A stretch of DNA of 64,000 bases from Leucocoprinus leucothites (GCA_013368445.1 JAACJO010000011.1:682001-746000); one strand, 5' to 3'. Positions 36,051 through 48,484 are shown, numbered from the stretch's first letter. Numbers and translations are program-made. The notes: generated by a model not told the origin, from the letters alone.

Positions 36051-37123
36051 TACTGTTAAATATCTAAACCCCTACGATCCTCTGAGGTTGTCTTCGACGA
36101 TACGTTCGGTCTCCGACATGGACAATATTAGGTACCTTACGAATTCCTCTGTGCTAGAAGTCCTGGGACGATTTAAAGGCTAGGCTATAATCTCTGGGGC
36201 TCGCTCTGGTGAAATACCCCCTTGGAATATGCTGCGAGAGATTGGCGGGCTTCTTTTAGTATGTGCCATCCCTTTTCTGGAGAACGACATATCCTAAGCT
36301 GATCTGACCGAGTTTCTAGTGGCCTTGCGATATCTTCAGCGTTTGGAATCTCTAAATATCACGCTACTCATCGGACCGGCGGCACTCCAAGGTAAGAGGA
36401 CCTGATCGAGGGAGCCATAGCTCATGAACCACCCCGACTACCCCATTTCAAGAAATTCAGCAGTTTATACAAAGTCCGCCTAGAGTTGATCTAGGGAGAT
36501 AGGGATGGATCTGAGTGTCGGGTGACGTCCCGAAATTTGAGGGTCATGTCGCATTTAGATGTTTATCGCTGCGCTGTTCTTGACTCTACCTCAGCGTGCA
36601 CTTGTGCACTGAAGAATGAACATGCGTAAAAATAATTCAAGATTGTGTATGGTCGTCGTTCCAAGTAATGATATCAGCAGTGCTATCCGAATTGTGGTCG
36701 CGCTTCCGATGCGCCATGAGACGATCGTGGTTGGGGTAGAGGCGGAAACAATCTAGGAGTGTATGAGATTTTGCATAAGAATGTATTGATAGTGCTGTAC
36801 CCTGTAATGCGCAGATATAAATCGGCGTTCTGAAGTGATATTAGGAGGTGGGAGAGAAGATAAAAGCGAAGAGCGCACTGGTCGGGTTCTGTAATTTTGC
36901 CGTTCTGCTCCGCAGCAGCTATTTGCTCAACAGTAGTTGTGGCTACGATACTGAATACATGCGAGAAGTCGAATTTGAGCACTCACTATCTGGGACGCCC
37001 TCGCTTGGGGGGAGAATGGAGGGCAAATATGGTGGAGGCATGTGTAAAGCGGGGTGTGACGTCACGGTAGCCAAAAGTTGTTGGGTACAGCAACGGAGCA
37101 AAAGAAGTGGATGCGCGAATGGA
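36051..37123. other. Intergenic with possible LRR debris; lipase promoter
   Basis: About 1.07 kb. The left part may hold rearranged fragments of the F-box/LRR family (see the pseudogene entry). The open frame continues upstream of the lipase ATG, but residues before MSMSDPPSR are not family-like. No other gene is visible. Confidence 0.4.
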
Positions 37124-39447
37124 ATGTCAATGTCCGATCCTCCATCCCGTCCCCCATCCCGCCTCAGCCTCGCAAATCGCCTTGAAACTCTACTAGGCTC
37201 GCGAACTGGCTCAAATACACCGCAAGATAGCCCGCGTTCGTCTCTCGACAGTCCATCCGAGCTCCGTCTGTCCTCCTCTGCAACTCTCCCGGACCAATCT
37301 CCAGCCCACCCAGCCCCGATCATCCGCTGGCTCTCAAGCTGGTCCCCAAAGAATCGACATAGTCGGTCCGCTTCAGAATCTGGTTCAGGCTCGTCTTCGC
37401 CTACAACCTCGTCGTCTAACTTGGCTCTCCTTCGTGAGGCGTTGCAAGAGCCGCTGATAACTCCTCCCCCAATGGCGAAACTACCCCCTTCGTTCCGGCC
37501 ACGCAATATTACACGACCACCGCCCTTTCTAGATAATCTGACGCGCTCCACTCTTCCAGTATCGTCGTTGTCTCCTCCGCTTGCAGTTGCTCGATCTCCC
37601 AGTGATGTGTCCCATACAGAGTTCCACCCTCCCCCCATAGTACTCAACCATTCGCCACCTCATAGAAGCTCTCTCGATACCCTTCGTCGCATGTCCCTTC
37701 CACCGTCTCGGACAATGTCGACAATTTCCACTTCAGACTCAATATCTTCCACTACGTCTTCTTTCCTCCCTGGCCTCCCAAGCACGTCAAATTTTTCCTG
37801 GTGGTTCTCTGAACCAAGTGATTCTGTTCCGACCAGTGACCTGTTGTCTGAAGAAGACCAAGCACAGCAGCTAAGCAAAAAATGTACACTTATCCTCTTG
37901 TGAGGCTTCTAAAACTAGAACTAACATCCTTCTAGATAAGTCAACGTCCAATCCTGTTGTCTTCTGTCACGGTCTCCTGGGCTTCGACTCAGTTACAATA
38001 GGACCTGCAATTGCCCCTATGCAAGTGACCCACTGGAGAGGAATCAAAGAGGTATTGGAACAAAACGGCACAGAAGTCCTGGTCACACGAGTACCCGCTA
38101 CGAGCAGCTATGTCGACCGCGCAAAAGTACTAGAAGAGCGTATATCCGAAATATACCCTGGAAAAAGTGTCCATCTAATCGGTATGTCTCCTCCGCTCCA
38201 TCTTCAGTATTCGAAAGGGCTCAATATCCATTAGGCCATAGCATGGTAATTAACCCGTCTTTTTTTGCATCAAAAGCTCAATTTCACGTGTCTATCGCCT
38301 AGGGTGGCCTTGACTGTCGATACCTCACGGCTCATCTCACACAACGCAAATTCAATGTTCTCAGTATAACAACGATAGCCACACCGCACCGTGGCTCTTC
38401 CTTCGCCGACCGTTTCCTTGAAACTGTCGGTCCAGGACGTATGCCCTCCGTCATGTCACTTCTCGACTTGTTACCCAACGGTGGTGGAGACGGTAAAGCA
38501 TTCGAGTGCCTTACTATTGGAAGTATGAAAGAGTTCAACGAACAGACACCGGATGTAGAAGGGGTTAAATATTTTAGTTGGGGTGCGGTGTATGAACCTG
38601 GACTGATTGATACCTGGAAGTACGTTAATATCCTCGTCCTCTCTTCTCATTAGCGACTGGATATTGACCTGACTCGGTGTAGATGGCCACATTCCGTTAT
38701 CCTTGAGAAAGAAGGTCCGAACGACGGCCTCGTTTCTGTCGAATCCGCTAAATGGGTAGATATTCAATAAAACCAGGGTTCCTCAGGTTCTCAACTAAAA
38801 ATAAACATATTTTCCTTTATTTTTAGGGCACGTACCTTGGCACCCTGAACCAAGTCAACCATCTTGACCTCGTGGGATGGATCAACACAGCACGATACAA
38901 GTGGGCCGAAATTATGGGCAAAGAGATCAAATTCCGACCTGCCACTTTTTACCTCGGTATCGTTGATATGTTGGCAAGAGAGGTCGAAGGGCAGAAAGAG
39001 GAACGTGAAGTCGAGGGGACTGGGACCGAGGGAGACGTCGAGGGTAAACAAAGGAAGAGTGAAGAAATGGAAAGAGAACAAATGATTCATAGTCTGGAAG
39101 ACGCTGGTGGTCGAGTCGAGGGTATTCCCCCGATCCAACAGTCTGATGATGGATCTACTCGCCCAGGGCCTTCAGGATCGATATCAGGCTCAGGCTCAGT
39201 GGCGGAACTGGAGTCAGGGAAGACTCCAAGTATCAGCCGAGGAAGTAAATCTAGTAGTGGGAGCGCAACTCCTCGAGCATCTCTATTGCTCACTGCGCAC
39301 CATTCACGAGATACGACGACGGGTAATAGTAGCGGCTCTGTCACACCCAAACCATCTAGGCCACCTAGTCAGCATGAATCGGTTTCGCAAGCCAATTCTA
39401 TTTCCTCTTCACGCCATTCGAAGGTCGCGGAGTCCAAGAAAAGTTGA
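37124..39447 (+). CDS. Alpha/beta-hydrolase lipase (triacylglycerol lipase type) with long disordered ends
   Basis: Six exons (37124-37883, 37936-38181, 38235-38245, 38303-38619, 38683-38755, 38827-39447) join to 675 residues. Residues 1 to about 250 are Ser/Pro-rich and disordered. The hydrolase core then shows the classic order: oxyanion-hole strand PVVFCHGLLGFD, nucleophile elbow GHSMGGLDCRYL, TPHRGSSFAD, acid loop PNDGLVSVESAKWG and catalytic His in VNHLDLVGW. This resembles the bacterial family I lipases and their fungal relatives that hydrolyse acyl esters. There is no signal peptide at the chosen start, so an intracellular or lipid-droplet role is more likely than secretion. The C-terminus is again Ser/Glu-rich. 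The Gly-His-Ser-Met of the nucleophile elbow is carried by an 11-nt exon. Start is the first ATG that gives a plausible protein; upstream in-frame sequence is weak. Confidence 0.86.
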
Positions 39448-39985
39448 CGATGAGATTGTGTGCAGAACCTTGGGACTCTAGATGTTAGCTTGGATAGCAA
39501 TTTATATACTTACGACAATCTAGTGCATTATAGTGTGTATTGTACTAATTTCTCCAGATACCAATTACTTGCGTATATTGTATCATTGTCCAGACAGCGA
39601 TTGCCACGCTTTGTCAGTCTGACCAGGTTGAATCTCGGTAAATCAAGAGACTATTTTCGAATGGGAATATTGTCGGGTGACTACCCCATCAAATATTCTA
39701 ATACCAACCACCGTGCCTCTCGCCGATTGCCTCTTTCTAGTCCCCTGTTACGTGGTACCGCTTCCGACTTCGCTTTCGCCGCGCCAACAAAGCTTATCTT
39801 CTTGGGCGGCTGTCACGTACGCCATACGGCAGAATGTTATCACTCACAATCAACGTGACAGGAACTCCGAGTCGAAGCTAGTGCGATAGGAACCTCATCG
39901 TACACGAGTACTCCAGCTGGTCCTTGTTTTTACCCGCTTTCACTCGCGAACAGTGACCTTATCAAGAGCAAACTTGGCATTGGAA
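39448..39985. other. Lipase 3' region and start of the F-box duplication unit 1
   Basis: From about 39,672 the sequence matches the region upstream of the second F-box gene (from about 42,915). Shared blocks include gtggtaccgctt, catacggca(g/a)aatgttatc and gtgcgatagga. The duplicated unit therefore begins about 310 bases before the ATG. Confidence 0.6.
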
Positions 39986-42225
39986 ATGGTCGCCTTTGAG
40001 GAATTGCCTTACGACATAATTCTCAAAATCGTTGAAAGCGTGAGTAGCACTAATACCTCATTTTGCTAACAAAACCTAGAACTAAACCCATTTCACCAGC
40101 TTAGCGGCGATACGAAGACACTCTGTAACCTACGTCTCGTCTCCAAATCATTCAACCATCTAGCCGTTTCGACCCTCTTCTCCGGCTTTTCATTTTCCCC
40201 CTCGCATGACGAGTTAGAGAAATGCCACGCCATGTTCTCAGATCTGTCTATGCAGAAGACGTCCGTTTTTGCGTTGACCAAGACGCTTGGACTCAAGCTT
40301 GGTATTTGGTGGGATCCGTTCGTGGAACAATATGCGAAACCCTGGTTTAACCTCTGGGACCTCATGTTACCGACTATGACGAACCTTCAGACAGTAGAGT
40401 AAGCCAAGCTCAAGTTAGACCATTTTTTCAAAAGCATCCTGATTGACATCTTATTTCTTTTTGTGTGTATATAGGTGGACATACTGGCTTCCTTGGTCAT
40501 GCCCAATAAAATGGGTCAACGGTTTCATCAAAGCTTTGGGATCGCTGAAAAACCTGACCAACCTCACAATATCTTTTCATAATGACCACCCTCCACCTGC
40601 GCTATCCTTGGTACCTATTTGCGGGCTTCGGAAACTCTCCATTCGTTGGTGTCTTTACCGAGGAGTAGGAGAAGAGTTGATGGCGCAAATAACGAGTCTA
40701 CTGGCGCGGTGTCCAGACTTGCAGGCCTTCTTGTTCTCGATAGATATCCAGATTTCTTCTCATCGGAACATCAAGCCAACTATAACTCTTAAAGAGCTAT
40801 TGGAAGGTTTTCATAGCCTTAGCGCCCCTCTCAAGTTACGACGCCTATCTACACGAGGCGTCGTTAGTTGCCCTGAAGACTTCGTAGCACATATGCGCCA
40901 CTTTCAATTCCTTGAAGAGCTCGAGGTCAAACTAGACCCAAGCACTTCAGCATCAGATCATATGGGAGGGATCTGTGCGATCCTAAGAAGGGAAAGCATC
41001 CACCTCAAGGTCTTTTCCATTACGACACTTCATCACCTCGAGGTCATCCGTTATCTCTCTTCGTTCAGTGCGATAGAACGCTTTTCACTCCAATCTTTGG
41101 ACCCACTCGATGATCATCCTACATCCATAGATAGCTTCTTTTCCGCCCTGACCCAACATCGTCAAACGCTCAAGTCGTTGAGATTGGACATTAATCGCAA
41201 ATCACCTTGGCCCCAGGCTTTGAAGTCGCATTTTCAAAAGGAAGCGGGGATGTATAGGTCGCTTCGAGTCCTGTGCAGTCGGGTTTATGTCACTCCAGAA
41301 GATGCTACGTCGACTGACTTCCGGTCTCTTGTGAGCCTTCTTTACTTCCTTCCCAAAAAACCACACTGATGTGATGATCATCGGGCTCTTTCAGCATGAT
41401 TGGCTGAATACCGTGACCAGACTTCCTTCCCTGCAGCGCCTCGAGTGCCCCTATGTCGCCTACAAGACTGGGTCTTATTATCTCAAGCGGGATAGTGATG
41501 ACCTGATTGATCGAGGTGTCCATTCTCCATGTACCAATGGCTTTGTGCGACAAGTTGTCCGTGCTTTCGTGCAAAACCGCAAGCCAAAGTTTGAAATAGA
41601 TACTCGTCAATTCATTTGAAGACGTGGTTTCATGCCATTCTTCTTCCCTTGCATGCGATTTCTGTCGCTAGTTTCTTTTTCGCGCTCTTGACAATCATGA
41701 CTCATTGTCGCTGTGATATCAGGCCCTTCATTTACATGTTCCCCCCACAACCAAGCCACTAGCATACGGACCATTCGCCATGAGTTGCTATGGGAAGACA
41801 TGACCCGGTACCTCGAAATGTAGTTTTATCCAATCGACAGGCATGTCACATTCACCTATAGTATTCGATCAAGTTGTGCATATCAACAGGAGCCCTTCAC
41901 GCTGTCTGAAATCTGCCACGCTTCTTTCGATGTGGTAATAATATCCTGAACGTCTAGGGGCACTGTAATATGACATTTCTGTTTCCTAGTACCCATATCC
42001 CTTCACTTTTGTATGTGTGTAGATTCGGTACTGGAGGGTGAACACGGCCGAACAATAATGGGCCATAGTGGCCATTCCAAGTTGCCACCCGCTTAATACC
42101 AGAAAACCATATGGTGGCAAATGCAATTGGTGCTTCCATATGCACTCAAAAATCAAGTTTCTCTTGCATTCCCGACTCCATCGTCCTTCCCCTTTCTCAA
42201 AGAGTCGCAAATCAGGAGGCTAATC
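39670..42225 (+). repeat. Segmental duplication unit 1
   Basis: About 2.5 kb containing an F-box/LRR gene plus about 310 bases upstream and 600 bases downstream. It is repeated in direct orientation at about 42,913-45,430. Coding similarity is high; flanks are recognisable but carry indels. Confidence 0.75.
39986..41619 (+). CDS. F-box/LRR-type protein, tandem copy 1
   Basis: Exons 39986-40039, 40100-40398, 40475-41330 and 41395-41619 give 477 residues. The N-terminus is an F-box: ELPYDIILKIVES joined to LSGDTKTLCNLRLVSKSFNHLA. The rest is irregular leucine-rich repeats (LTNLTISFHND, LRKLSIRWCLYRG, LEELEVKLD, LRVLCSRVYVTPE) and a C-terminal FEIDTRQF. Unspliced, the frame hits TAA at 40067. 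A 60-nt phase-0 intron (GTGAGT to TTTCACCAG, with a GCTAAC branch-like site) removes the stop and restores normal F-box spacing, so I read the gene as intact. F-box proteins are substrate adaptors of SCF ubiquitin ligases; this LRR type is expanded in Agaricomycetes. The substrate is unknown. Confidence 0.78.
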
Positions 42226-43219
42226 CAGAGTAGGAGTATTGCCTTGTGACTATTCATTTCGGGTGGGGTAATCTAATTTATTTGATATCCACACAACCAC
42301 ATTCTTATTCATGAGACCGAAGGAGAACGCGGACGGGTCACCTGGAACCGCGTCTGCCTTCGGCTCACTGTGTGGCTGTCCGAGTCTATGTTATGATTGA
42401 TACCTAGATAAATGGTTTCAGTGTTTAGGGTAATGGGAGGGCGGGGAATTTTAAAATACAGAGAATTCGATGCCATAGTGCAGTCGAAACCGGAGGAGTA
42501 GGTATAACTTTCAAGTACTAGATAAACTTGAATGAAGAGGAGCGTGCTGGCGCTCATAGTCAGTCCTCGCGATGCGTCACACACGTCGTTGTAATAACAG
42601 GGACACAAGACAATCCACGAAATATCCCTGTATTTCGTGTGCATTGTTCAACGCCACTCGTCTAACATCGCTAATAGATATGAATACCATGGATCACCTT
42701 GCCTCCAATTGATTCTACTGTACACCTTCAACACATGTCACAATAAATCGCACTTGCCTGCAAAAGTCTCGTACTCATCTCATTTTCGATTAAATAGTAC
42801 ATACCTGGTTGTACTTCGAGTCGACAAGGTGCCTATCACCTGCACCTGTTTTGCTTATGTAACGTACTCGACCGTAATTTATTTCGTTTCATTTCATGCC
42901 TCGGCAAGTCCTCCTCTTGGGTGACTGTCCCATCAAACAATTCATTGCCAACCGCCGTGTCTCGCTAACTGCTTCTTTCTAGTCGCCTGCTATGTGGTAC
43001 CGCTTCGCTTTCGCCAGGTCAACAGAACCTATCCCTTGGGCAACTGTCACGGACACCATACGGCAAAATGTTATCTCACAATCAATGTGACAGGAACTCG
43101 AAGACAGTGCGATAGGAATCTCATCGTACTCCAGCTGATCCCTGTTTCCGCACGCTTTAACTCACTAGCAGTGATATCCTCAGGGGCAGACTCTCATTCC
43201 CGTCAGGTTGTCGTTGAAA
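41620..43219. other. Between the two F-box copies
   Basis: The first 600 bases are the duplicated 3' flank of copy 1 (matches about 44,855-45,430). About 42,230-42,910 is a unique spacer with no gene. From about 42,913 the duplicated 5' flank of copy 2 begins. Confidence 0.55.
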
Positions 43220-45430
43220 ATGGTCGCCTTTGAGGAATTACCTTACGACATAACTTTCAAAATTGTTGAAAGTGTGAGCAGCACTAATGCCTCATCTTAT
43301 CAACAAAACCTAGATCTAAACCCATTTCACCAGCTTAAAGGCGATACGAGGACACTCCGTAACCTACGCCTCGTCTCTAAATCATTCAACCATCTCGCCG
43401 TTTCATTCCTCTTCTCCGACTTTTCATTTTCTCCCTCGCACTACGGGTTGGAGAAATGCCATGCCATGTTATCAGATCTATCTATGCAAAAGACGTCCGT
43501 TTTTTCGTCGACCACATCATTATGCCTTATTATTGGTATTTGGTGGGATCCAAAGCTCGCGAATCTTTGTGTGAAACCCTGGTTTGAGCTCTGGGATCTC
43601 ATGTTACCGACTATGACGAATCTTCGGACAGTAATGTAAGTCAATCTCAGGTTAAAAAACCATTTTTTCCGGAAGTGTTCTGAGTGACATCTTATTCGTT
43701 CCGTGTGTATACAGATGGTCATACTGGCTTCTTTGGTCGTACCCGATAGAATGGGTGAATGGTTCCATTGAAGCTTTGGGATCGTTGAAAAGCTTGACAA
43801 ACCTCACAATCTTTTTCCACAACGATCACCCTCCACCTGCGCTGTCATTGGTACCAATCTGTGGGCTTCGGAGACTCTCTATTCATTGGTGCCTTTATAG
43901 AGGAATGACAATGGCATTGAGGGCGCAAATATCGAGTCTACTGGCGCGGTGTCCAGACTTGCAGGATTTTGCGTTCTCCGTAGATGCCCACATTTTTTCT
44001 CATCGGAAAATCAAGCCAACCATAGCTCTTAAGGGGCTATTGGAAGGCTTTTGTAGGCTTAGCATTCCTCTCAAGTTACAGCGCCTATCTACACGAGGTG
44101 TCGTTAGTTGCCCTGAAGACTTCTTAGTACACATACGCCACTTCCGCTCCCTCGAAGAGCTCAAGGTAAAAGTGGACCCAAGCCCTTCAGCATCAGATCA
44201 TATAGGAGAGATCTGTGCGATCCTGAGGAGGGAAGGCATCCACCTCAAAGCCCTTTCCATCACGGCACTTCATCACCCCGAAGTTATCCGTTATATCTCT
44301 TCGTTCAATGCGATAGAATGCTTTTCACTCCAATCTTTGGACCCACTCGATGATCATCCTGGATCCATAGATAGCTTCTTTTCCGCTTTGAACCAACATC
44401 GGCAAACGCTCAAAACACTGAAGTTGGACGTTAATCGCAAATCACCTTGGCCCCAGGCTTTGAAATCACATCTTCAAAAGGAAGCAGGGATGTATAAGTC
44501 ACTTCGAGTCTTGTGCAGTCGGGTTTATGTCACTCCAGAAGAGGCTACTTCGAATGACATCTGGCCTCTTGTAAGCCTTCTTTATTTCCTCCAAAAAGGT
44601 TATGCTGATATGATGGGCATTTTCAGCACGGTTGGCTGGATACTGTGATTGGGCTTCCTTCCCTGCAGCGCCTCGAGTGCCCCTACGTCTCCTATAAGAC
44701 CGGATCCTATTATTTCACGCGGGATAGCAATGACCTAATTAATCCGGGTGGGATTTATTCTCCATATACTCGTGACTTGATGCGACAAGTTGTCTGTGCT
44801 TTCATGCAAAACCGTGGGCCAAAGTTTGAAATAGATACTCGTCAATTCACTTGAAGGCGCAGTTTCATGTTCTTCTTCCCTTACATACGATGTTCGTAGC
44901 TAGCTTCTTTTTCTCGCTTTTGGCGATTCTTTCGTCGTCGTGACGTTGGGCCCTTCATTTATGTTCCCCCAAAACCGACCCTTAGTATACGAAGCATTCG
45001 TTGTGAGTCGCAACAGGAAAACATAACCCGGCACTTCGGAGCCTCGTTTTACTAAATAAACGGACGTGTCCCATTCACCTATAGTATTTGGTCAAGTTGA
45101 AACATATTAATAGGACCCCCTCAGGCCGTCCGGAATCTGCCACTCTCTTGTCGTTCTGGTAATAACTCCCTGAACGCCTAGAAGTATTTGTGATGACCTT
45201 TCTGTTTTCTAGCGTCTGTATCCCTTCACCTTTATATGCATGCAGATTTGGTACTGGAGGGTGACACCGCTCAACAGTAGGCAGCATAGTGGGCGCCTCA
45301 GGTTGCCGCCCGCTTTGCATTGCTTAATATCGGAAAACCACTTGGCAACAATCGGCACCTCCATATGAACCCAGAAATCAAGTCCCCCTTGTATCCCCAG
45401 TCCTGACCTCCTTCCTCTTCCTCAAAGTAA
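42913..45430 (+). repeat. Segmental duplication unit 2
   Basis: The direct-orientation partner of the unit at 39,670-42,225, including the F-box gene and both flanks. Confidence 0.75.
43220..44854 (+). CDS. F-box/LRR-type protein, tandem copy 2
   Basis: Exons 43220-43273, 43334-43635, 43715-44570 and 44627-44854 give 479 residues, with splice sites at the same positions as copy 1. F-box: ELPYDITFKIVES then LKGDTRTLRNLRLVSKSFNHLA. LRR-like blocks follow (LTNLTIFFHND, LRRLSIHWCLYRG, LEELKVKVD, LHHPEVIRYISSFNA), and the C-terminus is FEIDTRQFT. Here the 60-nt first intron has no stop and is in frame, so retention would insert 20 residues (SSTNASSYQQN-like) inside the F-box rather than truncate. 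The two proteins are very similar, and the last intron differs in donor (GTGAGC versus GTAAGC). Presumed SCF adaptor of unknown target. Confidence 0.8.
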
Positions 45431-45780
45431 TCGCAAGTTCCCCAAATCCCAGAGAAACGGCTAAAGAAGTCTGAGTTTTCCTCGATGGATGTACTGAGAG
45501 AGCCCTGTGATTTAGCTAACTCGGGGCATTGAATCTGATACACGCTGGCTCGGCTCATGGATAATTGACTATAAAATTGCAGACCAAGATGGTACAAAAT
45601 TATCTCTCTGTAAAACTTCGTGATTGTCAGTTCCTAAAACTACTTGCAGTCAGTGTAGGATGCACACCTAGTGGGACGAGCGTTCAACGGTACAAGACGC
45701 TATGTATATATATAAACAGGAAAGGGCATAAGGGATGGACTTATACTGGACCATTGGTTTTGTCAGCGTCCGGGACTTAA
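44855..45780. other. 3' flank of F-box copy 2 and P450 3' region
   Basis: The first roughly 575 bases are the duplicated flank shared with copy 1. The rest holds the 3' region of the reverse-strand P450 gene. No additional gene seen. Confidence 0.5.
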
Positions 45781-47887
45781 TCAATGCCGGCATCTCTTGA
45801 GTTCGATCCATGGAATTGTCTCGGAGTTTTGACGCGTCCATGAATTGCTGCCTTCGTTATTACCTTCATGTACAGGAGGTGGCCGGACGTCGAATTCATA
45901 CACAAATCGAGCCAGCATGAGTTTCATAACTGAAGCGGCAAAGAATCGACCAGGGCAAGCATGTTTGCCGTGACCCCAAGCGAGGAACGTGGATGAAGTA
46001 GCGGGTAGTGTCAAAGAAACCGGTAGGATTCCCGAACTTGAGCTCGAAGGCCACGAGGACGCGGAGGATTGGGAATCAAAGGAGGCTGCTGGAGAGATTT
46101 GAGGTGAATCGCCATCCGTTTGGGGCGAGGTAAATCGCATAGGCTCAAAAATGTCGGGTTTTCGATAGTATTGTGCATCTGTATGGAGTGATCGAGAGCC
46201 AACAAAAAGAAGGGCACCTTGAGGAACAGTGGTCCCATCAGAGAAAGTCATTGGACGCCGGCACTTGCGAGGCATGGTCACTGCGTGACAAAAAGGATAA
46301 GCCTCTGTTTTGCAGAATCTAGTTCGGCAGCGCACAATTAGGGATATAGGGATTGAGACTGCTTGTATCCAATCGCATTGTTTCTTTCAAGAAAGCGTCC
46401 AGATTGCGCATTTTGTCCACAGAAGCTTTGGTCCAGCCTCCTTGTCGGGTAGCTTCTTCAACTTCCCTCCGAAGTGATTTGACAGAGCCAGGATGCGTAG
46501 CAAGGTTGCGAAGTGCTTGGGTCATCACCTAAGTATCATCAGCAACAATTCTATGCCAGAGCGCAGCAGGCATACGTACTTGAACCATAGGATAAATCGC
46601 AAGATGATTTGCAAAAAGGACTTCGTTCACTAAATCGTCGGCCGACATTTTGGACCCGATGTCACGGCCAATAAGCCAAGTAATCATATCATCCTGGTAC
46701 TAGTAAGTTAATTGATTCGGGAAAACCACGAGACGTCATACTGGCAGTGTATCCTCGTCGGTGTCAAGGATTGCACGGCGATCTTCCAAAGCAGTTGCAA
46801 GTAAGGTGCGTAGTCGGCACTTGATACTTGGGAGCGGTGTAAACACAAAGAGGTAAAGCCTGAGCACCTCTTATAAATAATCCAGCTGGCAATATAAATG
46901 TTGAAGATACAAACGGTCGCAAAAAATCTGGGAATCTCTTTGATGTCCTAGCATATTGGTTTAAATTTCTGGAAATGATCGCCATTTGCTCGATGAACTC
47001 GGGGTTTCGGCCTACTTCGAATCAGCGATCATAAAGGCCATGCGAACAGCACGCAGGACCCACTCAAATGAGCTCCGACTAGTACATGGTTGACTGCTTG
47101 GACGCATATTTGTGTCATTGTATCAAATTCATCGATGTATTTCCAGTCTGGGCAAATAATAAGGGCCTAAACACTACAATAAAGGGAACACTTACCGTCT
47201 TCCTCGGAGGAAATGATAAGCTTTGCCGTGAGCTCTGACACTACAGAATAGATCTCTGGAAGAAAGTCTTGTAGCTTTCGCGTCAGCTGAGCTCCGAGAA
47301 ATACTTTAAGCTCTTGATCCACTAATAACTCTGAGTTGATGCTGGTGGGAATCCCGAGAATCTAGTTCGTGGATTAGAGTAGCAAAATATACAAGGGGTA
47401 TGAATAAACCTCTTTCATTGCATCCGAAGCCGAGACTGCATCTTCAGGAGCTTTACGTAGTTCCTCAATGTATTTTGGTTTTGCGACTACAACGATCCAC
47501 CGTGTTAGCGTTGGATACCTAAATATACCATTGGAGAACTATCATTGTCAGTGCTTCATTGACACCACTGAGCATGAACTCTCACTTTTGAATAGCCCTT
47601 TCGAACCACTCCAACCGGGTCATGAAGCCATCTCAAGGCGCTGATGAATGAAGTCGTTGTACCAGAAAAGCCCACAGCAGATATGTTATGGTACTGTGGA
47701 AGGCGCGTTTTTGAGCTCATCGATGGGACAATCTACTCTTAATTCTATGTCAAGAAAGACTCACGTTGGTCCTGTCTCTGCGTAGCCATAGGAAATAAAC
47801 AAGGGGTCCAAAAAAGCAGAGATATACGAGTAGAAAGCTCTCCTCCCCTGCACTAGAAGCCTCATTTTCGGGCGTAAGCGCTTCCAT
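45781..47887 (-). CDS. Cytochrome P450 monooxygenase, membrane-anchored
   Basis: Reverse-strand gene of about ten exons. The ATG at 47887 opens a short leader and a membrane anchor (SFLLVYLCFFGPLVYFLWL). Recognisable P450 parts follow: YHNISAVGFSG, RWIVVVAKPKYIEELRKAPED, FPDFLRPFVLRLYLFVFTPLP, CRLRTLLATALEDRR and DDMITWLIGRDI. The helix-I region reads DLVNEVLFANHLAIYPMVQ (the usual A/G-G-x-D/E-T-T is replaced). The E-x-x-R motif is KETMR, and the heme loop is FLAWGHGKHACPGRFFA with its cysteine ligand. The poorly conserved acid-alcohol pair of helix I, with H-x-A-I in its place, is typical of a large basidiomycete P450 group related to CYP5150/CYP5144-like enzymes; exact family cannot be assigned by eye. 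It should act in the ER with a P450 reductase on an unknown secondary metabolite or xenobiotic. The gene appears intact after splicing. Confidence 0.85.
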
Positions 47888-48484
47888 AGTGTAGTTCGTT
47901 TCAGCAAATAAGTGCCATATATGAGGAGGTGCAAATGGTTGTGGAATGGCTGAATCCTCAGTTGGTGAGGCTTGCGAAAGAGTGGTCACTGGTAAGCGCT
48001 GAGTGTTATATCAGGGTCCAAGCGTCTATTAAGTAAATTCAAAGACCGCGAGAGAATCACGAGAGAATCACGCCGCGGCGTTGAATCTACTCGGTCATAC
48101 CCTTCATTGTCGATGTTAACCATATGTCGACTGGAAATCCATTTCTAGGTCTCGCCCCGTACTAGGACACACGAAGTTCGAGCGCAACGCGATCACCATC
48201 CTGAGCGAAGCGAAGCACCTTCTGAGCTTGGCTTCAACTATTCTCCCGGAGAGGTTCTCGGATAGATGCCAGACCATAATTATCAGCTCCTCCAATAGTT
48301 GTATGTAACTTATTCAATTCAACTTCTCGACAATGATAGGTTGGGATAACTCTGGCCGATTGGATTCACACGTGATGGTCCATCTGTGGAAGGACTTATA
48401 TCATGGGCATCATCTGGACTCCCAGAATTCCCAAACCCTTCTTAAGCGTCTAAACCCTCTTTCCATCCTGTCGCAGATCCACCC
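47888..48484. promoter_or_regulatory. Divergent promoter region between P450 and S-formylglutathione hydrolase
   Basis: About 600 bases between two divergent ATGs. A perfect 11-bp tandem (gagagaatcac twice) lies at about 48,049-48,070, next to cgccgcgg. No gene is seen. Confidence 0.4.

Noticed and set aside
40067..40069. In-frame TAA suggesting that F-box copy 1 is a pseudogene
   Set aside because: The stop lies in a 60-nt phase-0 GT-AG intron; removing it restores normal F-box spacing in both copies.
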